This document shows positions 11,111 to 51,744 of a DNA stretch of 64,000 nt, piece after piece. This stretch comes from Sipunculus nudus (taxonomy: Eukaryota > Annelida > Sipuncula > Golfingiida > Sipunculidae), in the NCBI GenBank assembly GCA_026874595.1, contig CM049316.1:46267695-46331694 (forward strand). The letters run 5' to 3'. Each line of letters starts with the position of its first letter. Position 1 is the first letter of the stretch. A program made the translations under genes and the position numbers. A model generated the notes under the pieces. That model searched no databases and was not told where the DNA came from. It saw only the letters and a program-made list of their open reading frames with translations.

Positions 11111-11159
11111 TTTCACCAAGTCGTCTCCCGGGCTCCGTAAAAAATGACAATTTTTGCTC

Positions 11160-13185
11160 CACAATAAAGAAAAATTACCAATGAAAACCGACAGATCTCT
11201 CTAGATCTCACTATAGCTTAAATAAAACAAGGATGTGTATGACGCAGTTGACGGAAGAGGATAATCGTAACCAGAGAAAATACCATTATATATATATATA
11301 TGTAATACAGCTTGTTGATGGTTTTGCACCAAGTAAGGCATATAATTCCACTTTACTCTATCAACTCTAGGTTATATCATGAGCTATATGTGCATGGCAT
11401 TTATTTAAAAAAAAAGTGAAATATTTTGATAAATTATGAAAACAAATTGTAATTGTATTTTACTCAGTGTAATAATTTCATACTTTAGTTCAAGACTGTA
11501 CATCATTTGAAAAAAGATTTCTGCAATTTCGTTTTAGAGTAAGTAATTTTGCTTCAGAACTTATGATTATTAAGTAATTTTAAAGTATCCTAGTAGATTC
11601 CAGTTAAATGTATCATCTCGGAAGGCATATCATTGCATGATGTTCACTATTTCACAAATACCGGTGTAACAATTAGCGGTAGGTAGAGTGGACCAGCTGA
11701 GCAATTAATGATATACATGAATAACAGCTCAGGTAAATATATTTAATATATAAATATAAAAATATATAAAAATAAATATATTTCAGTTTTGAACTCTAGC
11801 ATTACTTAATACCTTTATTGAACATGTGGCACAGTTTCAGGGGCCTCCTCCGCCCCTCTTGACGTCTAGAATAGATATATTTTACTTACAATCACATCTG
11901 CCACCTTAAAGATGAAATATACCTGATACACAGGTCTGAGTAAAAGAAAGGGGTTATTCACTTTAGATAAGCTTATGAAGAAAAAACTTGCTAAAACTGT
12001 CTAAATGGCCGAAACTGCAAGTATAAAATGGCTCTCGTCTTAAAGCTCTGTCGTTTCACAGATCGAGTTCGGCTCTCGATTCGCATTGCTGGGTCTTCGC
12101 TGCTGGGATCGGTGGAGGGATTATGTATGCTGCTTTTGTCTTTGTGGCGGTGCATGGGGGCTGTGGCTTTTCTCAAAGTCACCGGTGCGGGTAAAACGGT
12201 GGCGGTCTCCCGCGGCTTTCTGCTTGGCTTGATGGAATCACGTATATTAATTGGCTCTCAAAATTATGCTTAAGGAGCGCACATGGCTGAGGTCTTGAAC
12301 ACAGCAACCTGCAGCTGCTCGACAAAGCGAAAAACAAATTAAATAAAAAATAAATCACTTTAGATAAAAGGTCAGGTCATATTAACACCAGATTTAATCA
12401 CCAGAAATACATACACAGATGTAGTAGAAATCCATGTAGTCCTTACGATGTTCAGGATAGTGTAACGTGACTAAATTGTATGGACATTGGGAAATACGCC
12501 AGAGGCATTCTGGTGGTTTTACTAATTAGTCTTGAAATTATGTTGGTATCTTTATGAATTCATACATGCAGGGGTAGACAATCTTACCACATGACAAGGA
12601 AATTGAATTAATTTCGACTGTATTTAATCATTTTTCCACAGTGATTGGTCAGAATCCCGATAATGTTCTGACATTGTGGTACCACTGCATGATCTTTTTT
12701 ATTGCTTCCTTCGTGACCTGCGTAAAAGGACCATACGCCGGTCACTTGATTGCTTCAATCGTCCAATTAATAATGCATGGAATAACTAAAACGGGGCCAG
12801 TAAGATAAGTCCTATATATCGAATCAGAGACACGTTGGTTATATAAAGACATAACTTTGTCATAGCTCGGGGAACAACAGCAAACCTTCCAAATCCAAAC
12901 TGAAAAAAAAATTCAAATTTGTACAAAATAATTTGGAAGTTTTTGGTAAATTCTTTATGCTACGTCTCAATGTTTACAAAGTCACCATAATGCCCCCCCC
13001 CCCCCCCCCCCTCCGCTAGGTTCGCCATTGTGCCAGAGGAAAAACCCCATCACTGACGTCAAAGTTTGTAATTTCCCCGTCCCTTAACGGATGCTAATTT
13101 GCATGCGTATTTTGTATAATGTCTATGGATATGTGCTATGTCAGACATTACCGTTTCAATCAGCCAACTTATAAGGTAAACTAGT
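11160..13185. other. No gene recognised; GC-rich patch at 12020-12300
   Basis: Mostly AT-rich. The patch 12020-12300 is much richer in GC and CpG than its surroundings and is open in two frames (plus 12028-12273, minus 12182-11991). It resembles neither a known protein nor a repeat found elsewhere in the window. A run of 19 C lies at 12993-13011. Confidence 0.3.
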
Positions 13186-13189
13186 CAAT

Positions 13190-13670
13190 ACTAGTAATGC
13201 TTAAAAAAAAGTCTCTAGCTTCAACAGTTACCATGCATGTTAAGTGTCAAAATATATTCCCTGTTGTTTTGATAAGATACCTAATGTTCCGGTCCCGAAC
13301 GTTTATAAATCATACACAATACTGACCTAATTTGTGGCTAGTATATATGGGAAGTATATAGAGGTATATTTATGTTAAATATAACAAAAACAGATAGTTG
13401 GTTTGATATTAGACAGTCTTGAAGTGTAATCATAGGTTTTCAATGGAAAATCGATGTTTCTCCTTAATTCACCGAAGGAACGAAGTAAGAGTGAATCAGG
13501 TCTCGGTTTGGTAGGAGAACTTAGAAACATCTAACTGTATGTCACATTTTGGATTGGTAGGTCTATATAACGTTTTCAAAATGTGCCAGTCTAACGGACG
13601 GGCAGACGGATTGACGGACGGACGGACGGACAGTGAGTCATGAATATACCTCAGATGACTTACAGTGAAC
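13190..13670 (+). repeat. Family B repeat, copy 2
   Basis: Carries the family line 'ttgatattagacagtcttgaagtgtaatcataggttttcaatggaaaatcg', then 'aaggaacgaagt', 'ttggattggtaggtc', and the (ACGG)n tail at about 13593-13632. The final hairpin is decayed ('cctcagatgacttacagtgaa'). Followed by family C sequence. Confidence 0.75.
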
Positions 13671-13734
13671 ACTTAAAACGTGAACAACAACAACCTTAGA
13701 ATAATTTTTGTGCTATATAAAAAAAAAATTGGCA

Positions 13735-14035
13735 CAGCAGATTTTCAGAACTTGACGAAGACTATTGTAGCCCTCAGTCAGCTGTCCATATAACTCTACC
13801 TTAAATCATTTAACCCGAACCTTTCTTACACAAGAAATAGAGAACTATACTTATAACAGGTTTCATATGTGCAATATTAAATAATTTGACAAGACTGTTT
13901 TGTTCATTTTTAAATTTGTGGCTGAAAGAGGCCGAAATTACTAGTCCCTCCCCCGGTTACAAAATAGGTCGATGCAGGTGGAGAAACCAGAATCCCAATT
14001 TCAAATATTCATGTGTCATGTGTTGACTTCCTTTT
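13735..14035 (+). repeat. Family C repeat, fragment
   Basis: 'gacgaagactattgtagccctcag' and 'tccccc.gttacaaaataggtcgatgcaggtgg' match units of the 34560-37290 block. It follows directly on a family B copy, as at 34530. Confidence 0.55.
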
Positions 14036-14039
14036 GGAC

Positions 14040-15300
14040 CAAATATTAACTGGTTGCTTAATTTAACTTAATAATGGCAAAAAGTTCATTTCATAAAGAT
14101 TTTTGGGTGTACTATTCATTTTAATCCCTAAAATTGTAATTTGTTCCTTCGTCCACTTTAGACCAAGTTTTATTATCTCTTCTTTATTGAATTCATGATG
14201 ACTAATGGACATAATTGCTGTTTTTTCTATTGCATTTTTAACCACTTACGTTTTGGAATCTTTTAAATTGTTCTATAGCCTCTTTAACAACTGGTTGTCC
14301 ACCTCTCATAAATAATGTAGTATCATCCACATATTGAGAGATAATTTGTTTCACTTTTCCGATCTGTATGCCTTTAATATAAGGCCTATATTGCCTCTAA
14401 GTTTTGCAGCAAGCAGTTCTACCGAAATAATAAATAGATACGGTGAAAGGGAGTATGTCTTTCCTTGTCTAATTCCTCTGCAGGGAGAATCCTGGGGGTC
14501 CATCCATTATTTATGACGCATTATGCATGATATACTTAAAATACTTTAATCCATTTACAGAAAGTATCACCATAGTTGTAGTGTTTAAATGATTTCTGAA
14601 CAAATGACCATTTTAATCAATCGAAAGCCTTTTCTAAATCTATTGTTATTAAATTGGCTTTTAATTTTTTTTAGTACAATATTTCATCAAACTAGAAGTT
14701 CTATTGAAGCTCTCACCAATATATCTGTTTTTAAGAAAACCAGTTTGTTCAGCTCGTAGAGGACCCTAATACGAGTCACACATTTAGTCAGTAATTAATA
14801 ATCTGTATTTAATAAAGATATTGGTCTCCAGTTCTTATAGGTAGAGTTGTGACTTATGATGGGGAATAATGTGATAATTCCTGGTCGTTGTGTATTTTTA
14901 AACTGCCATATCCAAAATAATTCTTATAATCAGTTATCAGATCTATTATAATTTCATTCCAAAAATAATTATAATATTCCACTGTTAGACCATCAGAACC
15001 CGGGGTTTTACCATTTTTTAAAAGATTATAAATATTCAAATAATTCGTCATCTGATACTTCACTATCACAAAACATTCTATCTTCATCTGACCAGATATT
15101 TTCTTTCATAATTAAGAACTCAGCATATTGGTCTTCCGTTGGTGTCAACTCAGCTGAAGAATATAATAGATTGTAGTAAATTTTTCTGTCTCTTTTAAAT
15201 ATATCCTTAGTTTAGTTAAATGTCTATTATCAGCGTTTAGCTTTGTTATAGTTTTATAAAAATATAGTCTTTTCTCCAAATTAAAAAAGGATATGAAACA
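14040..15300 (-). pseudogene. L1/Tx1-like LINE reverse transcriptase relic
   Basis: Reading leftwards, the segment near 15087-14854 contains LLKNGKTPGSDGLTVEYY followed by FWNEI, the classic start of L1-clade reverse transcriptase. About 14500-14340 gives GIRQG then LSPYLFIISVELLA. At 14333-14322 the catalytic box is YVDD, followed by TTLFMRGG, and near 14160 WTKEQITILGIKMN matches the 'fLGi' block. The pieces are in different frames with stops between them, so the copy is dead. No endonuclease domain was recognised upstream of 15300. Confidence 0.75.
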
Positions 15301-15639
15301 GTGCGCTCAGCTGAAGTTTGAAATTATTGCAAATGCAAAATATGCAAAATATTCTATTGTAATGTTTTTCATTTATATAAGCATATGAGAACCTAAGAGG
15401 AAAGGGGCCCTCCTACTTGGTTATATTAAATTTCTAAATAAATGGTTGCAAACTAATACTCTGACAAGACTGTCATGTAGAAAAATAGTAAAAGTTTGGA
15501 GATACTGTGATGCATATGCAAAATTTACAGACGGACAGGCAAGTGGACAGAATGGACTAATACCTTTATTTCACTATCAAGGGAATAATGCATTTAAGTT
15601 TATATATAAGCCTATTTTTTAGCATATCCACTTTTTCCA

Positions 15640-15965
15640 TTAATAGTTTTTATCTTATTCATTTTTTTTATTTACAAGTTTTATAAATTGTAGTAAAAAA
15701 TTTAAAATATAAGTTAAAATATGAGAATTTTAGTTGCAATCATTATATATCCGGAGTGTAGCTCATATTGGGTCATATTATGCATACACATATATTTTAT
15801 TATTTTTAAATCGCAAATGTTTAAACTGAATTTAAACATGGCATCTACAAGATTATTCCTTGAATCACTATTTAAAAGTTTTGCACATTCGAGTTTTCAG
15901 TACATGCTTAATCTTATTCACCAAAATAAAATAAAAGATTCAGTAAATTTGATAAAATAAAAACA
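15640..15965 (+). repeat. Family A repeat, copy 1
   Basis: Shares 'aacatggcatct..aagattattccttgaatcactattt..aagttttgcaca' and the upstream A/T-rich block with 19640-20160 and 30980-31560. A family B copy follows after about 500 bp. Confidence 0.6.
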
Positions 15966-16499
15966 TCTTTTCAAACAAAATATATACACACTGTTGGTTG
16001 AATGAGGGACAAACAATATCATTGTGCTAATTACTATCTCAGCTATAATTTATTACTGGAATTAATAGTCATTTCACACCTGGTGAAGTTTTTCCTCTTC
16101 TGAAGTAAGGAATTACTTATCTTATAAACATCCACACTTTCATAGCAATACACCACTTTGTAGACACAATTAAATGTGCACTTTAATCATTGTAACCCTG
16201 GTGGTACAATACAAAATCTAAAATGTAGCATAGCCAAGAATAAAATAAAATACAGAAAATTATAACATTCATCTAGTTAATGCACCATCTGGGGGGAGGG
16301 GGGAGTGCAGGGCAGAGGGGAAGCCTGCTAGTAGTGGCCAAGCTGAGCCAAGGCAAGCTGCCTGGGGTGGGTTACATAATGCAAGTGAAGGCTGTGTTAC
16401 TAGGTGGGCTAGATGTAAACAACACTTGACATGGTGTATGAAAACTTGAATAAAAGCTTCTCTTTTCAATCAATCCCTTTGAAATTTCAGATTTTAAAA

Positions 16500-17132
16500 G
16501 ATTAAATCATTATGTATATATGCTGTGAAAATTAAATCAACAGTGCTGACAGGAAAAAAAACGTGCCATTGCCAAAGTTGGACAAAATTTAAGGTATTGA
16601 TTTTTTATTTATGCTAATAACTTGAAAAATTTGCAAAATTCAGATCTAATTTTGGGTAAAGTTATATTCCTGAAAAAAATCTCCAGCTTCAGCCATTCTC
16701 ATGTTAGGTGGGTAAATATATTTCCTGATTTAAAAAAAAATTGCATTATATTTGGGCCCATAACTTCAAAATAATACCCAATACTGGCCTAATTTTTTAT
16801 ATGTTCATAGAAAATGTATGGAAGAATATGAATACTAAATATGATCAAAAACAGATCAGTGGTTTTAATATTAGGCAGCCTTGAAGTGTAACAATGTTTT
16901 TTTTTAATGGAAAACGGAGGTTTTTCCTTAATATCTCGAAGGAACGAAGTCCTAATGACCCAATTTTCGGTATGGTAGGAGATTTTGGGGAAATCTAATG
17001 GAATGCAAAATTTTGGATTCGTAAGTCCAACGGTTTTAAAACGTGCCCTGTTAACGGACGGACGGCCGGACGGACGGACGACGGACAAAGAACCACGACT
17101 ATAGCTCAGATGACTTATAGTCAGCTGAGCTA
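16500..17132 (+). repeat. Family B repeat, near-complete, with (ACGG)n and 3' hairpin
   Basis: Runs from 'gctgtgaaaattaaatcaacagtgctgacagg' through 'tttgggcccataactt', 'gatattaggcagtcttgaagtgtaac' and 'aaggaacgaag' to a (ACGG)n stretch at about 17054-17085. It ends with a 31-nt hairpin (17102-17132): TAGCTCAG pairs with CTGAGCTA, and TGACT pairs with AGTCA around a three-base loop. A microsatellite core followed by a 3' hairpin is the layout of DINE-1/pearl-type non-autonomous Helentrons. Confidence 0.75.
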
Positions 17133-17258
17133 AAAAACCGTTCATTCACAATTTATTAGTTTGGACAGACAAACATAGCTGATCGCTTTTATCTCCGATT
17201 CTTCTGTGGGGAAAATAATACAAGATGTTTCAAATAGATCTTCATTTCTTTTATCATA

Positions 17259-19361
17259 CCCCGCCTTGCGACCACCCCACAATTGCGACCACCCCACAAT
17301 TACGACCACTTTGCTTGGTCCCGAATATTTTTTAGTTTATTAATGTTCATAAATGACTCAAAATTACGACCACCTCTGAATTCAGAATTACGCCAGATTT
17401 CCTGGCCCTAGCGCTAATGCGACCCCGCTAATGCGACCACCGCTGAGAAGTACTGAAACAACATTTGTCACGAGTCAATGGGTGCACCTTGTCACAGGCG
17501 CCTTAACGAAAGATCAAAGCGGGTAACAAGGTTTCTCAGCCTGAGTGTTAATCTGGTTCCGCATGACTCGGTGTCTGCGTTTGGACTCGTGGTGGCGTAG
17601 GTTATAGATCAAAGAGGGTAACCATCGGCCTGATTACTTAATAAGCCGGTCTGCCCTGGGGTCTTGGGCTAGCGATGCTAATTGCCCCTCAGTGATCACC
17701 TGTATTACAACTACCCTAAGTGCGGGGGTGAGAGCTTAATATTTCAACTCATCACATATTGTTCGATCCTCATTGGTCAAATTAACGACCTAGTTAATCC
17801 TAAATGTGTTTATACCTTACTCACACTGACTTTTGAGCAGTCGGTAAAATGTATAAATAAAGCCTGCATGGGTGCAAATCCCACAAATTGCCTTGCCTTA
17901 TCTATAGATCGCTGTCAGTTTTTTTTCTGTACTTGTTCAGTTTTCATTCAAATTGCTTGCTGTTGTGCGACCATGCCTCTGAAAGAGCTCTCCTTGTAGG
18001 AGAAAGTGGCGTTAATAAAGGCGGCAACACTAGGACGCAGTCAGCACCAAATGGATCAGCACTTTAGCGTCGGTAAAACTCAAGTGCACGCGATATATAC
18101 TCAAGCGGAAGGCTAAATATATGACAGCCACGTGTTATGTTCAATATGTATTCAGTAATTTGTCATCGTATTGCCTCTAGTGTAATTATGTGTTAATCAT
18201 CAGTCACTACGTATGTGTATAAATGTATATTAATTTTTATCCTGAATAAATTTATAAAATAATTTTGTTTTCTTTTCAGCTACACACAAGAAAAACATTC
18301 AAAATAAGGGCCAGTTTAGTCAAATATTTTGTTATAATTCACATTAAAGATAGTGGTTGGAGTCGGTTCCTTTTTCATAATCGATCATCGGTTTGAGCAA
18401 ACCGACTGAAGATCGATTATTAATAGGTTCAGACAAATATATGCAATTATCAAAGAAATATTTAATTATCTGTGAAACTGTACCTACGTTTCCCCGGCAG
18501 GTATTCTCCTCTCAGGCACGAGTGTAATGATCCTTCCACGTATAAAGACTAATTTTAAGGAGTTTATTTAACCATCGGGAACGAAAGAGCATCTAAGAAT
18601 GTTAGGCCTATAAGGGGCTGTTTTTCTATCACATGAAGGCAGATTTTACGGTCTCAGTTGCGCTTGGGGCAGATCATACCCAAAAAAAATTGTAGACCAG
18701 TCCGAAAAAAATCCAGCTGAAATCCAAACACTCCACCGGCCGGGTTAGCCCCAACAAAGAAATTTTTAAGGACGACCTAAACAGATGCACCTGGCATCGG
18801 TTGAACAGATTATTTCTAAGAGAATCTTGCAAAATTGGCATAGACCTGGAGAATTAATGGCGTATTTTAACGCCTTCCCGCCCATATTTTGCAATGTACA
18901 TTTCGTTAGAAATCTCTCCAATAATTCTGCAGCTCCCTGCGAGTTCACAGATAATAAGGTTAATGAGTCCTACGTTCTCGCATCTACCGTGTCATACTCA
19001 GTTACATACAGAAATTATTTGGGAACACAGACTCATCATATGAAGCGCGGAATGTGGTAAAAAAATGGAAGAATAAATTTTGCCTATAACATAAAGGCAT
19101 TCTGGAAAGAAAACAATCATTATTGTGATGTAATCGATAGTTGCCTTTGGTAATCGAGCGCTTGAAAGTGGCAGCAAATCGACTGACTTTCGATTAAACT
19201 CGATGATTGGCCCACCACTAATTAAAGATATGCAGTTTAATACACATTAAACATCAGCGTGTTATATGCGACCAAGGCAAGAGTTTCACAAATACGACCA
19301 CCCCCAAATTACGACCACTTTGCTCAGTCCCCAGGGTGGTCGTAATTGTGGGGTTCTACTG
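17259..19361. mobile_element. Pogo/Tigger-like non-autonomous element with a nested hAT-like element
   Basis: The right end is GGGGTTCTACTG (to 19361) followed by TA. Its complement CAGTAGAACCCC is the usual pogo/Tigger terminus with a TA target. The left part (17259 onward) reads CCCCGCCTTGCGACCACCCC and lacks the first eight bases, so it is slightly truncated. Both ends carry repeated 'acaattacgaccac' motifs and the line 'acgaccactttgct', in opposite orientation. The right end can also fold on itself (ATTACGACCAC with GGTGGTCGTAAT). There is no transposase. The 870-bp element at 18351-19220 is inserted inside it. Confidence 0.6.
18351..19220 (+). mobile_element. hAT-like non-autonomous element, copy 1, 8-bp TSD
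   Basis: The left end TAGTGGTTGG and right end CCCACCACTA are inverted repeats (one mismatch). ATTAAAGA lies directly outside both ends (18343-18350, 19221-19228), a perfect 8-bp target duplication typical of hAT elements. It has internal TCGATCATCGG / CGATCGATTA palindromes near the left end. The same family occurs complete at 49161-50059 and in inverted, interrupted form at 30372-37483. No transposase. Confidence 0.88.
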
Positions 19362-19639
19362 TACTTATTTTCAATATTTAATCAATTTTATACAGTTGCA
19401 ACAAAACCAATGTCCCCAGTGCAAAATGAAAAGGACTCAAGGGGGGGGGGGGGGGTATGATGGGAGTCACAATATCTCTGCATAAACATACATGATATGA
19501 ATTTAATTCAACAGGACAAAACAGGACAAAAAAAAAATTATTCATGATTATTAAATATTTGAAATACGCGGAGAAAATTAAGGAAAAACAATGCTGATCA
19601 CTTTATTTCCCGTTCTATACCGAGGCAGGAAAATAATGA

Positions 19640-20160
19640 TCAAATGTTTGTATTATATCTTCTTTTTTTATTAAATCTTTTTTTTTTTCAAATTTATAAA
19701 TAGTATACATTTGCAGTATTTAAAATATATCTGAATATATAAGTTGATTCAAAATTCTTAATTGCATCAAAGTCTATTTCTTATTTGGTCAGATATCTCC
19801 GATTATTTCCCCGTAATTTGCGAACAGATGTACAAGGGTATTTATTTTTTACAACAATTAAAAGTATATTTTATTATTGCAAAACAATAAATTCTAAATT
19901 GTACCTTTATTTTATCGATTAATCTGATTCATATTTTTTTTCAAATAATGCATACAGTTTGATTATACTTTAATTCTCTATAATTTTTTAGAGGCCATTA
20001 CCACAACATGGCATCTTCTGGAATACTCCTTGAAATACTATTTCAAAAAAAGTTTTGCACATTGGAGTGGAAACAGTTTTACTTTTTTAAGGAAATACAG
20101 TTCAAACGATAACAATTATTTCAATACACTTGGTGGGGGGGGGGGGGGGGTTGAGCGGCA
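19640..20160 (+). repeat. Family A repeat, copy 2
   Basis: 'aatatataagttgattcaaaattcttaattgcatc' and 'acaacatggcatcttctggaatactccttgaaatact' match 30980-31560. It ends in a run of 16 G (20135-20150) after 'acacttggtg', as does the copy at 31510-31554. Confidence 0.7.
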
Positions 20161-20164
20161 TGAG

Positions 20165-20445
20165 AATAACTGTCTATATCTGTCGGAACGAACTTGAGAG
20201 GGCACGTTTCTAGGATCATTTCTGTTAAATTAAAATTAAACAATTTGGCCTTGCAGTTTTGGGGAAGATCTTTATTTTTTTTTAGCTTTTCCCTGTAAAT
20301 TGCAGGTCGATGTAGATGGCGCTAAAATAATTAAGCTCAACCCCATATCCGATATGCGATAGATTTTTGCATAATTTTTTTTTTTTTTTTACATTTTTGG
20401 GATCAACCTACCGACGACGGCGAGCCGTCGCATAACAAGAGGTCA
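20165..20445 (+). repeat. Family C repeat, fragment
   Basis: 'cgaacttgagagggcacgtttctaggatcatttctgt' and 'ttttccctgtaaattgcaggtcgatgtagatggcgc' match units at 35200-35520. It ends in 'cgacgacggcgagccgtcgcataac', related to the end at 37205-37285. Confidence 0.55.
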
Positions 20446-22676
20446 GGCGGGAATTATCCGTAGGTTCATACTTACAATTAAGGTACTTTGGCAGTAAAAC
20501 ATCTGTATGCTAATCTTGTAAATCTTGTAATAGGCATTCGCCCTCAGACTAAATATAAAGATTAAATAATATTTGCTAGGACCATGGTAGCCCTCGCTCC
20601 CGTGCCCTCGGAATTAAGCAATTCGTACATAACCATGTTCCACAAAACTATCAAAAGGGACCGTCACGGCCCACTGAAGTCATAAAAGTTTGGCATAAAA
20701 CTAAACAAATGGTTGATTAAGGGAGACCAGTTTGTCTTGGCGGCCTTATGCGCTATACTGATCGGTCATTGGATATTAAATATCAAGGTGTAGTCAAATG
20801 GCTGACATCATCAGAAGAAATACTTTGAAGTTTGATGATACTTACACTTTATTAACAGATATCACAAAATACAAACAAGCACAAAATATACAGGTGTTAT
20901 AATTAGCCACCAGGCCAAAATACCTCAGGTAAATATACATATCTTTACAGGCCGCCCAATGATAAGGATGTGGTCTAAAATACAAAGCGGCTGATATACA
21001 GTATACATTACACAGGTCTAAAACTGATAAAGCTGGTCCAAGTGAGAATATGATAAAAGAGACCCATGCATGATTGAACGTTACAAAAATGATATGAGAC
21101 TAGTACGACTATCATTTTTTTCAGTTTTTTAGTGTGATGCTCATACCTTAAGCTATACATACCACAGATAATGTGACCTGTGGTGCTGATACCCCGTGTT
21201 TTATAAAAGTTGGAAATTATTCTTGAAATAAGCCACGAACAAAGTATATGCAGTTACAAACCGCAGTATTACCCAACTATGCCTGAAAATGAAATTCCTA
21301 TATTGATTAGGCGTTGCAGTTTTTGGTAATATAATCATACCCTCAAGGTGCATGAAGAAAATAAATCTGTAAGCAAAAACAACATATGGCTCTTCCAATA
21401 TCACACCAAGTTAAAACCATGAACAGAAATAAGCTTGATTAAAATCAGCACCCCCATCAGTTGATACATCAAATAAGAAATAAGCCCCAACTACTCCATG
21501 CACCACATATATATCCACTACATGTTTATTCTAAGCTACTGCAAACTTTAAAACTCTTCCATGCTGTTAAATAAAAGTGATAAACAAAAAGAAAAAAGAT
21601 AAAAAACATGAACAATCAAAACATATGCTGGTCAATGTAACACTAGTATCAAATTATTTACCCGTGGTGTTAAACAAATACTGGAAATATTGGGATGTTG
21701 GTTTAAATTTTATCACAATAAAGTAATAAATAACATAGGAATCCTGAAAGACTGGCGTAAAGAGAGAAGAGTGCAGGTCTTGGTCCAATGTCAAAGTGCC
21801 CCATATCCTTTTAGCAAACAAAATTATAGGAAAGGGGTATCCGAGGACACATCAAGGTCTTCTGGAAGATTAACATTGACCTCAAACATGTGTTATCAAC
21901 GTCACATCTGAAAGTTGAACAAGTTGTAGTTTTCCCATTTAGGTTTATATAAGGGTCTATTTATTGATTTTTTTTCTACCTCCATCACATTTTCTTGCCA
22001 TCCTTGAAAAGTGTGTTGTACCATATGAAGACCATCCACCAATTACAGGTTCAGAATATTACAAAGATGTGTTCATATAATACCCATTATTAAAACAGAT
22101 ATTTAATTAAAACTTGGTTACAAATAGTGCTAACCTGCTAAGCTGAGCGGGTTAAATGAGATCTTGCCTCTTGAAGTAGTGTTTTAGAAAGTTTATGAAT
22201 ATTTTGGTTCATAAGATAGGTATCATCTTAGATTTAACATTTATCCTTAAATATTGTTCACAGTCACAATGCCGCTGAACTTTAACCCTTTGAGATAACA
22301 TCACACTTTCTAAGATAACATCAAAGTTTCCTGATTTAAAAAAAATTTCTAGCTAGGTGAAACAATAATTATAATGAGAGGAAGAAATGTGATCTTTCTA
22401 CCAATTTCTAAGTTGATATTTGTCATATCTGCCATGGCAGACTGATTGTCCTGCCACGTTTTTTGCTGGCATATAACATTTGGAGAGTGGAACAAGGGAA
22501 TCTGGAGATAAACTGTGACATGATCTGTAAAATCAAGTGAAAAGTTGTGCAACAAACGTAAGTGACATGACAGCATGGACACAAGGCCAGATAAAATCAC
22601 CACTCACCCTACAAGGTGTTGACTTACATCTGGAGAGCAATGGTGCATTCTTAGATGAATTTATATTTCTAGACTA
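20446..22676. other. No gene recognised
   Basis: Downstream flank of the GABARAPL2 gene. Open frames here are short and unlike known proteins. It includes two more minus-strand AATAAA signals (complement TTTATT at 21960-21965 and 20848-20853), which could serve as distal polyadenylation sites. Confidence 0.35.
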
Positions 22677-22682
22677 TTTATT
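22677..22682 (-). terminator. Candidate polyadenylation signal of the GABARAPL2 gene
   Basis: AATAAA on the minus strand, the nearest exact signal I see after the stop codon at 23569. It would give a 3' untranslated region of about 0.9 kb. Further signals lie at 21960 and 20848, so the true end is unproven. Confidence 0.35.
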
Positions 22683-23568
22683 GCGTTTCCAGAGGACACT
22701 GTATTTTAAGACAATACTGTTTCAACAATCCATGTAACAGTAATTTAAGATAAATCATCCATTTATGGAAGTCCAGACTTCAAAACTTAAGTTTCTTTTT
22801 ATAGCCGCGGTGATAAAAAGACGATCTACGGTTCTCTTACCAAAGTCATCAACAAGACATGCCAGCCCTTGGCTGGAAAACCGTGGCAAGCTAATACTTG
22901 TCTCTTCAAGCATGTTATATTTTTTAGACATTTAGCAATAAAGACAACCTTCTCAGAATGTCACCAAATATTTCAGTGCTCCCTACACAATATAATAAAT
23001 CAAACAAGTTTGACCATTTCCATTAAAGCAGTGCAGTCAGCAAAGTAATTGAACTAAAGCCTTCAATGGCACTGCAACCTAATTAAACAGACTTAACATA
23101 TTGATCAATTATTACCTCAAAACAATATATTTTTGTCACTACAACTTACAAAGAGTTCAGTACTATGATTTCATCTACAATATTATGGCTTTAAATAATT
23201 TTTCAATTTTAAGGATGAATTGATTTGTATCACTGTGTGAAATATAATATTCAGTAAAAACAGCATCATTTTCAAGGAACTCATATGTATTCTATCATAT
23301 GTATGACAAAATTTTTAGTGATCTGTTTATAATCTATTGACATCTTAAATAATTTGATTTTGAACTGAATCTTGATACATAAATACACCAGATACCAATG
23401 ACTAGTTAAAATGGCTTATGCACAATGATGATTATGTAATTATTAGATGACGTCATCATTTGTAGGTCTGACAGTTTGTTCCAGGTTGGTACATTGCACC
23501 ATAGCCGCGCTGAGCATGCAATGTGAGAACAGTCCCAATGAAAATGCCTGCTTCCATAGTTGCTGTGT

Positions 23569-51644
<28,076 letters not shown>

Positions 51645-51744
51645 TTTGTAGAAACTTTTGATACAGTTAAGATTAGGACAACAGCTTCCTCCGCTAGTCA
51701 AAGTGAGTGGACAATAGCTGAGCGAGTTGTTGATAAACAGTGAA

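Larger units (their letters stand above)
9029..11140. mobile_element. Foldback-like element with palindrome-array arms and a LINE relic inside
   Basis: The left terminus ttACGGAGCCCGGGAGACGAC (9029 onward) recurs inverted at the right terminus (ending at 11140). Both are followed inward by 'ggtg..aaatatttattaattcgtgcgcac' and then arrays of about 20-bp units. The units are perfect palindromes such as AATTCGTGCGCACGAATT, or the same with a GGCC centre, joined by ACTA. The left arm covers about 9029-9425 in blocks split by 'ccaaggtgg' spacers; the right arm covers about 10828-11140 with the same block order reversed. The interior (9544-10556) holds pieces of a reverse transcriptase. Long inverted arms made of short tandem repeats are the layout of foldback (FB-like) transposons. 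Flanks are A-rich on both sides, so a target duplication cannot be read. Confidence 0.7.

Noticed and set aside
12028-12273. 81-residue plus frame in the GC-rich patch at 12 kb
   Set aside because: Open on both strands simply because the patch is GC-rich. No recognisable motif; kept only as a composition note.
18785-19060. Open frame shared between the hAT-like copies (18785-19060 and 49626-49931)
   Set aside because: The two copies agree at both ends of the frame but are out of register in the middle (small indels), and neither resembles a transposase. Shared DNA, not a conserved protein.
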